Of a stretch of 64,000 nt of DNA, positions 44,999 through 55,572 are shown one piece after another; position 1 is the stretch's first letter; every line of letters starts with the position of its first letter. Both the position numbers and the translations under genes were made by a program. Below the pieces are notes generated by a model that saw only the letters and a list, made by a program, of their open reading frames with translations, made no database searches and was not told where the DNA came from. Location of the stretch: contig JADLSH010000369.1 in the NCBI GenBank assembly GCA_016169945.1, positions 62,001 to 126,000 on the forward strand, read 5' to 3'. Source of the stretch: Trachythela sp. YZ-2020. Taxonomy: Eukaryota; Cnidaria; Anthozoa; Malacalcyonacea; Clavulariidae.

Positions 44999-46590
44999 TT
45001 ATACTAAAAGCTTCTTTTCAAGCTGTGAATAATTTCTTTGTGCTCCAGTTAAAGTACATGATGCAAAAGCAATTGGTTGATGTTTCCCATCAACTACATG
45101 TGACAAAACCGCTCCTGCGCCATACGAAGAAGCATCACACGCTAGAACAAGAGGCAAATAATCGTCATAATGTACAAGTGTTCTTGAATTTAGTATAAGA
45201 TTTTTCGCAGCTGTGAATGCCAAATCTTCAGTGTTAGTCCACTTCCAGGAAACATCCTTCTTAAGGAGATTGTTCAGCGGTGCTAGAACGGTAGAATGAT
45301 GTGGCATAAAACGTGAATAGAACATAATGAGGCCTAGAAATGACTTTAAAGCTGTCACATCTCTTGGAGGAGGTGCATCACGAATAGCAGTCAATTTGTC
45401 TTCAGTCGGATGGAGACCTGCACTGTCGATTCGATGGCCAAGATACACAACCGATGATTGGAGGAATTTGCACTTTGCTTTGTTTAACTTGAAACCGAAC
45501 TTAAGTAATTTCTCTAGAACCTGGGACAGGGTATGAAGATGATCTTCATAATCAGTTCCAGCAATAAGAATGTCATCCAATCGGCTGACAGCTTTGGGAA
45601 TATCTGCTAATAATGCATCCATAATTCTCTGAAATATAGCAGGACCAGAGTGAATGCCATTAGGCAATCGTTTAAAAACGAAAAGACCCATATGAGTGTT
45701 AATGGTAAGGTGTTTTTGTGATTCAGTCGAAATAGGGATCTGGTGATAAGCTTGCTTCAGATCCAAGACACTAAACACTGTACAGCCACGCAATGCTGAA
45801 TGCATGTCTTCAATTTTAGGCATTGGGTAAGTCTCGACCTCTGCACAAGCATTATATGTAACACTGAAATCACCACAAACACGAACATCCTCACTGTCCT
45901 TTTTGCCCACAGTTACAATGGGAGCAGCACTGACAGCCGAAGAAGCCCTTTCAATAACTCCATCATGTTCCATTTTTAGTAAAGACTTTTCAACCCTTTT
46001 TTGTAATGCATATGGCACTGGTCGTGCTTTATGGAACTTTGCTTGCTTACTTTCATTAAGAACTACAGGCTCACCTGTGTAACATCCAAGTTCAGGTTGA
46101 AATAGTTCATCATACTTTGACAGAAGTGAGTCCAATGTCTTCTGGTTATCAGAAACTTCTGAACAACTCGGTGTAGCAGTAAATTTGGATTCAATTCCAG
46201 ACAAATTGTTCCAATCTAGCTTAATATGCCTTAACCAGTTCCTCCCAAATAGAGCTCCAGAACCTTGGGGCACTACTAACAATGGAAGAGAGTATTGAAC
46301 TCCGGCATACATCACATGAACATTGATCTGTCCTAAGGGTTGAATCTTTTCACCAGTATAGGTAGATAACCTCACCGCAGTTGGTATTAAGGGAATATGG
46401 GAACAAAATTTGTCGTAGAAATGCTTGGGAGCTAAGGACAATGCACAGCCAGTATCTAATTGAAAGGAACAGTCTTGATTCTCAATTTTTAAAGGCACAG
46501 AAATTTCAGTTTGGAACAGAGACTGAACATCAAAAACAGTGAACAGTTCTTCCTCAAGAAACACTTCATCTGAACTCAGTTTTGTTCAAC
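44999..46590 (-). pseudogene. Gypsy-1 pol: protease, reverse transcriptase, RNase H start
   Basis: An aspartic protease site (QLDTGCALSLAP) lies near residue 40. RT follows with APIVTVGKKDSEDVRVCGDF, FSVLDLKQAYHQIPI, FKRLPNGIHSGPAIFQRIM and LDDILIAG, then the RNase H start DASSYGAGAVLSH. The frame opens about 15 bases before the gag stop and is in the -1 phase relative to gag, so pol would need a -1 ribosomal shift. The frame stops at 44999, just after LEKKLLV. Confidence 0.9.
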
Positions 46591-47427
46591 AAAGTTGTTT
46601 TGGGACATGCCAGATTTGCAAATACGAGCAATATGGCCAGTTCGCTTACACCGACTACACACAACATTTCTAAATTTACATTTTGCCCGCAGATGTTCAG
46701 TACTGCCACAAGAATAACAAGCATAGGATGCTTTCTGAGACATAGGTGATGATGGTTTTGAAGTATTGAAATTTGTTGTATTTTTCTGATTATAATTCTT
46801 ACCTTCATTTTGGTTTCTGCCAAAGGCATGCACAGACTCACTCATTGATTTAGTCTCATTTTGAAATTGTAGAGTCTCCTTACCAGCAACTTCATCAGCA
46901 ATGGCCACTTTTAAAGATTCTTGAAAAGTACGGTCTTCGTTAAGTAACTTTTTCCGAGTAGCCGAATTACGAATTCCACATACGAATTGATCACGAAGAG
47001 ACCGGTTTAAGAATTCACCAAAATTACAAGTGGAAGCATAATGTCGTAAACGTGCACTATAAGCAGAAATACTCTCATTTTCTTCTTGAATACATCGATG
47101 AAATCTATACGTTTCGGCCACTTCCAATCGTTTGGGCTTGTAATGATCTTGTAGCATATCACAAAGCTCGGAAAAACTTTTGTCTTTAGGTGAATTAGGA
47201 CTGCATAAATCACGAAGTGTTCCATAAGACTTCTTGCCCATAACTGAAATAAACACAGCGACTTTCTTCTTGTCTGCTGCAGCAAGTACAGCTTGTGAAG
47301 CTTCAGCTTCGCATTCTCCAATAGAATTAGCAATGAAGTATTGCTCTAATCTCTCCAAATAAGCAGTAAATAACTCGGTAGACGGATCAAACTCGCCCAG
47401 AACGCCGAATAATGGCGTCGAAGCCAT
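46576..47427 (-). CDS. Gypsy-1 gag
   Basis: 283 codons from ATG 47427. The N-terminal and middle parts are capsid-like (YLERLEQYFIANSI, CDMLQDHYKPKRLEVAETYR, DQFVCGIRN). Two CCHC zinc knuckles of form CX2CX4HX4C lie at about residues 237-250 (CYSCGSTEHLRAKC) and 257-270 (CSRCKRTGHIARIC). Gag packages the element RNA. The frame is intact, unlike pol. Confidence 0.93.
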   Translation of the reverse strand: MASTPLFGVLGEFDPSTELFTAYLERLEQYFIANSIGECEAEASQAVLAAADKKKVAVFISVMGKKSYGTLRDLCSPNSPKDKSFSELCDMLQDHYKPKRLEVAETYRFHRCIQEENESISAYSARLRHYASTCNFGEFLNRSLRDQFVCGIRNSATRKKLLNEDRTFQESLKVAIADEVAGKETLQFQNETKSMSESVHAFGRNQNEGKNYNQKNTTNFNTSKPSSPMSQKASYACYSCGSTEHLRAKCKFRNVVCSRCKRTGHIARICKSGMSQNNFVEQN

Positions 47428-47521
47428 AATTGTAATTGTAAAGTACTGAATTCTTGAAGTAAAATTATCGTACAGAACTCACTCGTAAAATGTTGGATTC
47501 TGTCCAAGACTTTAATAATTA

Positions 47522-47538
47522 TCCCATCCTCGTCGCCA
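47522..47538 (-). other. Gypsy-1 primer binding site
   Basis: The minus strand reads TGGCGACGAGGATGGGA, starting two bases after the 5' LTR. The leading TGG complements a tRNA CCA end. Which tRNA was not determined. Confidence 0.8.
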
Positions 47539-47649
47539 ATTGTTATATCCTCAGAATACTCGTAATACACACGTATAAACAACTCAACAAAACAGTATAA
47601 TTCTTTTAGTCTTTAATGTCTAGGACTTGGAAGATCAAAGGAAAACCCT

Positions 47650-48324
47650 TCTTCCCAGAAAAATAAACCTAGCCACCATAAACAAGAAACCAACTCCAAA
47701 CCAAACCACAAGTCGGTCCTAGTAATTGGAGATTCAATGGTAAAGAATATCGACCAAAGCAAAATTGGAAGAGCAGCAAGATCCAGTGCCACTTGCCACT
47801 CCTACAGTGGAGCAACTGTGGAACAAATCACCAATAAATTGGAAAGAGATGGAAATCATGGATTTCACACGGTCATCCTTCATGTGGGAACGAATGACCT
47901 TGTTCGCAAAGAACCAGAGGAAGTGGCATCAAATATGGAAATGTTAATAAGCAAAGTGAAAACCGGTGCAAAGGAGATAGCTGTGTCTGGCGTGGTTAAA
48001 AGAAACGATGGCAGAATTTCCAACAAGAAGATAGATAAGTATAATCAACTATTGCATGATTTAAGCTATAAACATAAAATTATCAACAATGATTGCATAG
48101 ATAAATCTTTGTTGAATGGTTCTAAGTTTCATCTAAACCGTATGGGAGACCGAGCCTTAGGAAATGCATTTTGTACTTTCCTAAAGTCGAACAGAATGAT
48201 AAACATCAACACGGCTTCAAGCCATAATGGAAACCATTTTTTTCGACCAACTCATGGTCGTCAGAAAGACTGGACAATCTATCTGAGTCGTGTGAAACAA
48301 ATTATGAAACAGAAACTAGCCTAG
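47650..48324 (+). pseudogene. LINE-B2 ORF1, SGNH domain
   Basis: The frame is open from before 47650, where KSVLVIGDSMV supplies the catalytic GDS block, so the ATG at 47737 is not the natural start. It continues with ILHVGTNDLV (block III), a central helical region and KFHLNRMGDRALG, the His block. The N-terminal coiled-coil part seen in LINE-B1 is missing because of 5' truncation. Confidence 0.85.
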
Positions 48325-48340
48325 ATTTTTAAGCAACAAC

Positions 48341-51232
48341 GTGAACAGCGATTTTATGAGAACCCTTAGCTCAATTCCAAATGAAAGAGGTTTTAAAATG
48401 GCTTTTCTGAATATTGTTAGTTTACCTAAAAGGATAGATGAAATTAATTTTTCTATGTCAAATAAGTTCATTGATCTAATTGCTTTTAATGAGACACGAC
48501 TTGATGCAAGTATAACAGATAATATGATTAACCTGGATGGCTATGATATTGTCAGAAAAGATAGATCAAGAAATGGTGGTGGGGTTTGTATTTACTTGCG
48601 TAGCTCCATCAACTACAAAATAAGAGATGATCTAGTTCCCTCTGAACTGGAAGCTGTTTGCATAGAAATTATTAAGCCACATAGCAAACCATTTCTGGTT
48701 ACAACAGTTTATAGACCGCCCAGTGCATCATTAGAATTCTTTGATCTTTTTGAAAAATTGATCAAAGCTATTGATAATGAAAATAAAGAGATGTATGTAC
48801 TTGGTGATCTGAACTGTGATATGTTAAAAACAGATAAAGATTCAAACACCCCAACAAAGAAAATTAAGTCATTGTACGAATTATATCAATTATCACAACT
48901 GATAGATGAAGCTACACGAATTACTATGACAACTACCAGTCTAATTGATCATGTTGTTACTAATACACCAGAGAAAATTTCTGATTCTGGTGTTATTCAT
49001 ACGGGTATAAGCGATCATAGTTTAGTATTTGCAATTAGGAAAATTTCGGTTGTAAAAAAACAGGAAAATACTGTTGAAATTAGAAACATGAAAAATTTTG
49101 ATGAAGAAAAATTTGTTGCAGAACTGCTGAAACAGCACTGGGAATATGTATATTTTTTGCTGAAGATCCAAATGCCATGTGGGAAATTTGGAAAAAATTA
49201 TTTTTAGAGGTCCTAGATAAGCATGCTCCACTTCAACACAAGAAAATCAGATCAAAAAAAGTCCCTTGGATTACAAGTGATATAAAGAAGCTTATATGTA
49301 CAAGGGACAAGTTAAAACGAAAAGCCATTTTAACAAATCTCGAAAATGATTGGTTAAATTATAAAAAAACGAGAAATAAAATAAATATAGAATTAAGGAA
49401 TGCCAAAAAAGATTACTATTCCTCGAAAATAGCTGGTCAAAAATTCAATCCTAAAAGAGCTTGGAAAAGTATTAACAACTTATTGGGTAGACAAAACAAA
49501 CCAACAGTAGTAAATGAACTAAATCTAGATGACAATATTTTAACAAGTCCCGAAGATATTGCAGAGGGATTTAATGATTATTTTTCAAACATTGGCCCTG
49601 ATCTAGCTAGCAAAATTGATTCTTCAAATTACAATTTTGAAGCGTATGTTAAAAATTCTAAATCAGAGTTTGCTGCATTCCAACCTGTTGCTGTCAGTCA
49701 TGTCTGTCGTCTTTTGCTTGGGCTTTCTAGCAATAAAGCCACTGGCATTGACAAGATTTCTTGTAAAATTATTAAAATAGCTGCACCAGCTATTTCAGAT
49801 TCACTGACACTTATTTTTAATCAGGCTATTACTCTATCTACTTTTCCTGATGAATGGAAAGTAGCTAGAGTAATGCCTCTGTATAAAAATGGCCAAAGAA
49901 ATATTCCAGGTAACTATAGACCAATATCAGTTTTGCCGGCCATTAGCAAAATTATGGAACGAATTCTATATGATCAACTGTATTACTATTTAACAAAATT
50001 TGAACTTCTCAGTGATTCTCAATTTGGTTTTCGAAAATTTCACTCCACAGCTACTGCATTACTAGACTGTACAAATGATTGGTATATGAATTTAGACAGG
50101 AAAATGTTTAACCTAGTAGTTTTAATTGATTTAAAAAAAGCATTTGATACTGTTGATCATCCAATTCTATTGAGGAAATTAGAGCTATATGGAATAAAAG
50201 AACATGCTCTAACTTTGCTCAAATCTTATCTCACAAACCGAAATCAGAAATGCCAAATAAAAAACTCCCTTTCATCTGGGCGAGTAATTAAATGTGGTGT
50301 ACCACAAGGCTCTATTTTGGGACCACTATTCTTTTTGCTATATAGCCTATAAATGATTTACCTCAATGTCTAAATAAAACAAAACCTCGTTTGTTTGCTG
50401 ACGACACAAATCTGACAGCTTCGGGAGATTCTATAAATGACCTTGAGACTGCAGTAAATTCTGATTTAGAAAACCTTAGAAAATGGTTAATGGCCAATAA
50501 ACTTATCCTTAATGTAGCAAAGACTGAATTCATGTTGATTGGTTCCAAATCAATGATAAAAAAGATCTCTGATTCTCATCTGAATGTTTTCATTGATAAT
50601 AAACAAATTAAACAAGTTTATGAATGCAAAACTCTTGGAGTAACAGTTGACCAGCATTTATCTTGGAAAAGTAATACTGAAAATATTTGCAAAAAAATAA
50701 CTTCAGGAATCTCTGCTATTCGTCGAGTCAAACCCTTTGTTGACACAGAAACACTTATTTCCATATATAACGCTATTGTTCGCCCATACTTCGATTACTG
50801 CTGTGAAGTATGGGATGTGTTTGGTGAAACACAATCAAAACGACTTCCAAACAAAATCGAGCTGCTAGAATTATCTTGAGTATGAGCAATGACGTAGATC
50901 ATTCTATTGCTTTGCGTGCATTGGGTTGGGAACCACTCCAAACAGAAAGGAAGAAGGCTAAAGCAAGAATGGTATATAAAGTATTAAATAAAATGGGCCC
51001 CAAATCACTCACAAATCTATTTTCATATAAAAGTGAGAAAACAAACTATCACCTTCGGGACATTTCAAGTGGTCTCTATTTACCAAAACCGCGTACTAAT
51101 AATATGAAAAATAGTTTCATGTATGACGGAGCAAACCTTTGGAACTCCATTCCAAAAGAAATTAGGGAAAGCAAATCACTTTCTTCCTTTCGAAATAAAA
51201 TCGCTGCTCACATCTATGTCTATGAACAATAA
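48341..51232 (+). pseudogene. LINE-B2 ORF2: endonuclease and reverse transcriptase
   Basis: The first frame (48341-49207) holds a complete-looking APE endonuclease: MAFLNIVSLPKRIDE, AFNETRLD, RSRNGGGVCIYL, VYRPPSAS, LGDLNCDML, GISDHSLVF. A change in a T-run near 49151-49157 shifts the frame. 49177-50352 carries SNKATGIDKISCKI, LIDLKKAFDTVDHPIL and CGVPQGSILGPLFF. A small insertion near 50345 shifts the frame again before the FADDTNLTASG catalytic box. A third break near 50865 precedes the C-terminal domain (to 51232). Three breaks in an otherwise well-preserved protein. Confidence 0.9.
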
Positions 51233-51344
51233 GTATTGTAAATAATATACCCTGTAAATAGTCTACCAACTATTTTGATACTCTATATATCTTTTAAAAC
51301 TTATATATCTTGTAAATAACTCTGAATAACACTTTGTAAAATTT

Positions 51345-51420
51345 TTTTTGGCACACGCCCCTCGTGGAAATCAGCTTCGGTTGACGGGGTCAGCGTGTAT
51401 AAATAAAATTTCTATCTATC
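51345..51420 (+). other. LINE-B2 3' hairpin and (TCTA)n tail
   Basis: CACACGCCCCTCGTGGAAATC opposes GGGGTCAGCGTG, followed by AATAAAATTT and TCTATCTATC up to the target duplication. It matches the LINE-B1 end at 15335-15404. Confidence 0.8.
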
Positions 51421-52292
51421 TAATGTCTTTTACAATCTTACTTCCCCAAATCCCATGCGTTTATTTACCCCCTGCAACGATACAGTCCGCATGCGCACGG
51501 CATGTAGCCGCTGGTACAATAACAATATAACATTAACGAAGTTTGTTTTTAATTTTTTTTCAATTCTGTGTTGTTTTTTTTGCAAACTTTGCTGTTTTTG
51601 GTAAATATTTACTACCTTCGAGTTGAGAACAACCTTTTCCAAAATAGGAGTATATTTTCCTGTTGCAAGTTTGAAAACAAACATTTTAATTTTAAATAAA
51701 ATGATGGCTTCGGTATGTTTTTATACACGACCACAACAAGAGCTTCGGGCCATCGATGATTGCTGGTATTTATGTTATAGTTTTCCATAAAATTTGTCGT
51801 GTTATGTAAGTATTAACCTTCTGTTGACATGAAAATTTTTTGCCGACAATCTTTTCTGGTATTATACTAAGTAAAAGACTGTTTTTGTGGAGTTTTCTAC
51901 GGCTATTTGAGATTTTTTTCTAAACATGTATACGGCTTTAAATCCTTTAATTGAGAGTTGAAAACATACTTGACAGCCCGCCAATTTCATAAAGATCACA
52001 TTTAGTATAAACTGACTTACTTTCTACAATGATTTCGCAGCAATTTCTCGCCTCAAAAACACAAAATTAACAATTTTTTTGAGTTTGAAACATATAAAAA
52101 TATAGAACCGAGCCGTTTATCAACGCATTTGTAAGTCAGCGAATTTACGCATGAGAGCAAAGACCTATATGCCGTGAGCAGTGGTGAGGACACCGAGCTC
52201 CTGATAATTTAGTGCGCTCAGTCCATTTAGTATAGGTCAGTGGTCCATCCGCTCCGCTCCGTATCCGCCTCCGCGTTTTATCCTTACCCGGC

Positions 52293-52705
52293 AAAGGATT
52301 AATGGGCAGAGTGCACAATATTTATAATATGTAAAAAACTACAATGGCAATTTCCACTAAAACAAAAATAGTTCTCATATATCTTTCTTAATCATTCTTA
52401 TACAAAAGCTTTGAAATATTTTTTATATCTGCCGTTAAAATACCTGCTGTTTTAAAGCGTTAGTATAATAGTTTTGAAATTTATAGTTTTTCCATAAAAA
52501 GTAGAAAACCGTAAATATTTAATACAACGTTACCTGAGTGAAAAAATGTTTTCTTTAATACCATTGTTGCATCCGTAAGCAGAGCAAACCTCACTTTTCT
52601 CTCCACGTTGTAAAACAAATATTAAGACAGGCGAAAAAATGAGAGTTTGAGCTTTTAAAACAAAATATTTCGCAAAAATGAAAAAAAATTTGCAAAAAAC
52701 CTGGG
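52293..52705. repeat. dispersed noncoding repeat R, copy 1
   Basis: About 410 bp shared in the same orientation with 59690-60100: AATGGGC(A/C)GAGTGCAC, ACTACAAT, TTTCTTAATCATT, GAGTGAAAAAATGTTTTCTT, CCTCACTTTTCTCTCCACG and GTTTGAGCTTTTAAAACAAA in the same order. Roughly 75-80 percent similar by eye. No coding frame. It lies just after S-block copy 5. Confidence 0.8.
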
Positions 52706-53060
52706 GCCGGTTGTATAAAACTCTTAACTACCCATTTTCTAGTTAAATGGCCAGTATGGAATAAAAGGAGTGTGCGCCGGACATGTCCGGTGCACAACGA
52801 TGTTTGTTGGCGCACAAATCGGCGCACAAACGCCTGTTTTGTTCTATTTTGTTACCTATAGTTGTATCTTTTTGGCGCACAATTCTCAAAGATGAACATG
52901 TTGTCCGGAGCAGATAAATTGTACATTCCATATGGGTTAAATGGTAGTTAACTTTAACCACGTAGTTAAGTCGGTTGTATAAAAACCTAGTTAGCGTTAA
53001 CTGCAGTTAAAAAGTAGTTAAAGTTAACTATGCTCAAGGGCATAGTTAACTTCCCAAAGC
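52706..53060. mobile_element. MITE-like AGTTAA-rich segment with hairpin
   Basis: It begins GGGCCGGTTGTATAAAACTC, and a related CGGTTGTATAAAAACC recurs at about 52974. Many GTTAAC/AGTTAA words occur. A perfect 13-bp hairpin (AAGTTAACTATGC with its complement, 53021-53052) lies near the end. Ends and TSD were not resolved. Confidence 0.5.
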
Positions 53061-53355
53061 GTAGTTAAATATGGCGTTTTGTAGGAGTGATGAACTTTAA
53101 TCAGTCAAAAAATACTAAAAGCAACGCTTACCGAGGGTATGTATATTTCATAATTTGGTTGTAGAAAACAACCAAAATATCGTGCTATAAACTCAGTTAA
53201 ATTTATACTCGAAGCAAAGGGAGTTTTTTTTTGTTAAAAAGGTTGAAATTCCACATTTTTAATTCATACCATTATTCGGTTGTGGGTTGCTTGTATGCAT
53301 TTAAGTAGCATTTATTAAGTAGCATGGAAAACTGCTTCTGGCAGGAGTATGAATT

Positions 53356-53608
53356 GGGCCACCCATTTAATTAATATGTGCACCCCCTCTATTGAGGGGT
53401 CTGCATGGATATCCAAGGGGAGAGGGGGGTCAACTTTTCCTAGGGGATGGCTTATATTTAGGTTTTTTTTGTGATATCCAAGGGGGCAAGAACGATATCC
53501 TAAGGGGTAATTGAGATATCCTATGGGGAAACTACCAAAAAAACACATCCAAGGGGGTTATGAAGGTACCCCTCAATAGAGGGGTGCATATATTAAATGG
53601 AATGGCCC
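53356..53608. mobile_element. MITE with about 45-bp terminal inverted repeats
   Basis: The left end GGGCCACCCATTTAATTAAT continues to TGTGCACCCCCTCTATTGAG by 53396. The right end is its imperfect reverse complement (ACCCCTCAATAGAGGGGTGC ... TGGCCC). TATGAA occurs just outside both ends (53348-53353 and 53611-53616), a possible target duplication. The interior repeats GATATCC(A/T)A(A/G)GGGG-type words. Noncoding. Confidence 0.75.
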
Positions 53609-53839
53609 ATTATGAAACCATGCATTTTATCAGTCAATTCCAGCTTTTGCATTTTTATATTTTTCTTTATCCAGCCCATGTTTGGAAATTGAAGATACAA
53701 TATCATAATTAATATTTTTTTATATTTAAACTTTCTTAAAAAATAACCTGAAAAAATCAATTACTATTAATAATCAAGTTATATTATTAACTACTTACTA
53801 ACTGAGCGTGAGGTCTGTACGGTAAAATATCAAGCTGAG

Positions 53840-53885
53840 GTCTTGCTGTATTGACCGAGCGATAGCGAGGTCAATACAGCAAGAC
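53840..53885. repeat. perfect 17-bp hairpin with GAGCGATAGCGA loop
   Basis: GTCTTGCTGTATTGACC (53840-53856) and GGTCAATACAGCAAGAC (53869-53885) are exact reverse complements around a 12-base loop. The loop style resembles the palindrome at 32311-32412. Confidence 0.9.
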
Positions 53886-55215
53886 TCAAGCATACAGCAG
53901 CCGGGAGGACCAGTTGCCCCCTATCGTTGAGACCCATTGGAAATTTGTTATGTTGTCGGAATCTTCATGGTGAAGCATACCTGCATATACGAATGCGAAA
54001 ACATGTTGATGAAATATCGGAAATCAGACTCAGTTTAATTATTATTAGCTAATATTTATACAATGCAACAACATTTGGATAGATTGCCGGTCATTTTCAA
54101 AGCCGGTAATTTTCAAATGTTTTTACAAATTTATCTAATCTTAGCTTAGTAAAACTACTCTACAGTACCATAGAAAATATAGTGATATTGAGCTATCGGA
54201 TCAAGGACAAAAACAACTTTGCATGTTCGAAAAAACAAAAATATTCTTGACTGTTTGGATTAAAAAACATCGTAAAATTTACATATGTTTCGACTTGAAT
54301 AACAGAAGCAAACTTTGATTTTATCCCTGATCCCGCACTCCGTATTTTATTTTCCGTTATTTTTCATTGTTTTGAGTTAAAATTATTTTTAAAAATCACC
54401 AAAAGTCAGCGACCAATCACTTGCTATTAATAACATAAGTATAATAACATAGTTTATTAATTAATAGAAAATATTGAAATTTTGTGAATATTTACAATTA
54501 GATATTAATAGAATTATGTTCATATTTACAATTAGATATTAATAGAATTATGTTCAATAACATATATACAGTAACATTCATGCACTTGTTAACTAATTTG
54601 CAATCATGAAACATCTGCATCTTGATGCCTTGTTCCTTTTTGTTAGTATCAACAACTGTATGACAGACTTTCCTGCAATTATAGAAGAGAGAAATTATAC
54701 TGTGTTATGACATTTTTGTTAACTAATAGAGTATATGCATTTTATCTCTATAAAGGATCGAAGAGAGATAAAACCTTTGTTGGTCTATGTACAATACTAT
54801 TTGTGCACATTGAAGACCTTGCCTTAACCCATTAACTGGTAGTACCCTACCACTGACAAGTAGTAAAAATGCTGGCGTTAGACAGAGTAAAATACTAAAG
54901 TACGGCGCATTGCCATTATAATATTAGCTTGTTATCAGTAATAGCTTGTTATGACTTGAGGGCACAAATATATCTTGCTGCTTACATTACATTTCTGCCA
55001 GGGAGACTTTGGGAAAATGAACAGTTAGTAGAATTCACTACACCTTGAGGGGGGGGGGGGGGGTCATAGTTAACCCTTCCACATGCCCACACCCCCTATA
55101 GTGTCTGGCACTGCTGCCCAAGCAATATTATCCTGTTATGGATAAAGCTCCTAATGACCATTTTAGACAATATATAATATATTTTATCACTTTCGAGTTT
55201 TATCTTGTTTGACTC
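53886..55215. other. unassigned AT-rich stretch
   Basis: It contains a 34-bp tandem duplication (ATATTTACAATTAGATATTA... at about 54487-54555) and a long G-run at about 55048-55063. No gene recognised. Confidence 0.6.
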
Positions 55216-55339
55216 TGTAATGAATTGTTTCTGAACAACGACCAGAAGGCGAGCAGCCTTCTGCCTTTTATTTACATATGCTAATTAACATACATGTACA
55301 GGTAACCCAAGATTTTCTCACAACTTACATATTATTACA
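55216..55339 (-). repeat. Gypsy-2 3' LTR (124 bp)
   Basis: On the + strand it starts TGTAATGAATTG and ends ATATTATTACA, giving TGTAAT/ATTACA ends. It abuts the polypurine tract. The outer boundary is inferred from the TG/CA ends because no second LTR is available. Confidence 0.75.
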
Positions 55340-55352
55340 TCTCCCCTTTTTT
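55340..55352 (-). other. Gypsy-2 polypurine tract
   Basis: AAAAAAGGGGAGA on the minus strand directly before TGTAATAATATG, the 3' LTR start. Confidence 0.85.
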
Positions 55353-55572
55353 GTAGATAAAACGACTTTAAATATCAAAAGTCGACTTCAACTAATTAAA
55401 CGTAAATCTTAATCAATTATAACTGCTTATTTAGTGTTTTGTTTTTCTCTTCTTGATTTTCAGTTTTCTTCTTAAATGTTCTAATATCTATTATCATCTA
55501 TATAAATGTCTAACGTTTTCAAAGTTTTCTTTCAAATGTTCTAATATTTAAATGTCTCAAAGTTTAAATGTT

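Larger units (their letters stand above)
47622..51420 (+). mobile_element. LINE-B2, 5'-truncated SGNH-type LINE with TSD
   Basis: Flanked by the 8-bp duplication TAATGTCT (47614-47621 and 51421-51428). The 3' end has the LINE-B hairpin, AATAAAATTT and TCTATCTATC. It is inserted in the Gypsy-1 5' LTR. It is 5'-truncated within ORF1 and carries only a few frameshifts, so it is among the younger insertions here. Confidence 0.95.
40903..51532 (-). mobile_element. Gypsy-1, complete Ty3/gypsy LTR retrotransposon with two nested LINEs
   Basis: Both LTRs, a primer binding site, polypurine tract, gag and pol are present. The element is flanked by the 5-bp duplication TTAAC (40898-40902 and 51533-51537). 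LTRs have TGTTATAT/ATATAACA ends. It is interrupted by LINE-B2 in the 5' LTR and LINE-E5 in the integrase region. Frameshifts in pol show it is inactive. Confidence 0.95.
47541..51532 (-). repeat. Gypsy-1 5' LTR (185 bp net), split by LINE-B2
   Basis: Segments 47541-47621 and 51429-51532 make one LTR when LINE-B2 and one target copy are set aside. It has the TGTTATATCC / ATATAACA ends and shares GCGTTTATTTACCCCCTGC and CCGCATGCGCACGGCATG with the other LTR. Confidence 0.95.
40744..52242. mobile_element. hAT-like non-autonomous element, interrupted by Gypsy-1
   Basis: The left end CACTGACCTATACTAAATGG (match continues to 40769) is inverted at the right end (52217-52242). Both ends are flanked by the 8-bp duplication GTCCATCC (40736-40743 and 52243-52250). 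Looser inverted similarity continues inside (GTGTCCTCACCGTTGCTG versus GTGTCCTCACCACTGCTC). Without Gypsy-1 the element is about 864 bp and noncoding. An 8-bp TSD fits hAT; the CACTG terminus is less usual for that superfamily. Confidence 0.85.
40488..52292. repeat. S-block copy 5, partial, split by a hAT-like element
   Basis: The left part (40488-40743) has TTAAGCATGAAAGCGCCC and about ten satellite units. The right part (52243-52292) has CCATCCGCTCCGCTCCG to TTTTATCCTTACCC. The two are joined through the duplicated word GTCCATCC. It follows S-block copy 4 directly, as copies 1 and 2 do. Confidence 0.85.

Noticed and set aside
44999..46564. LDD and PDD catalytic boxes in the two gypsy RTs as loss-of-function changes
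   Set aside because: Related invertebrate Ty3/gypsy lineages tolerate non-Tyr residues before DD, so this is not evidence of decay; the frameshifts are.
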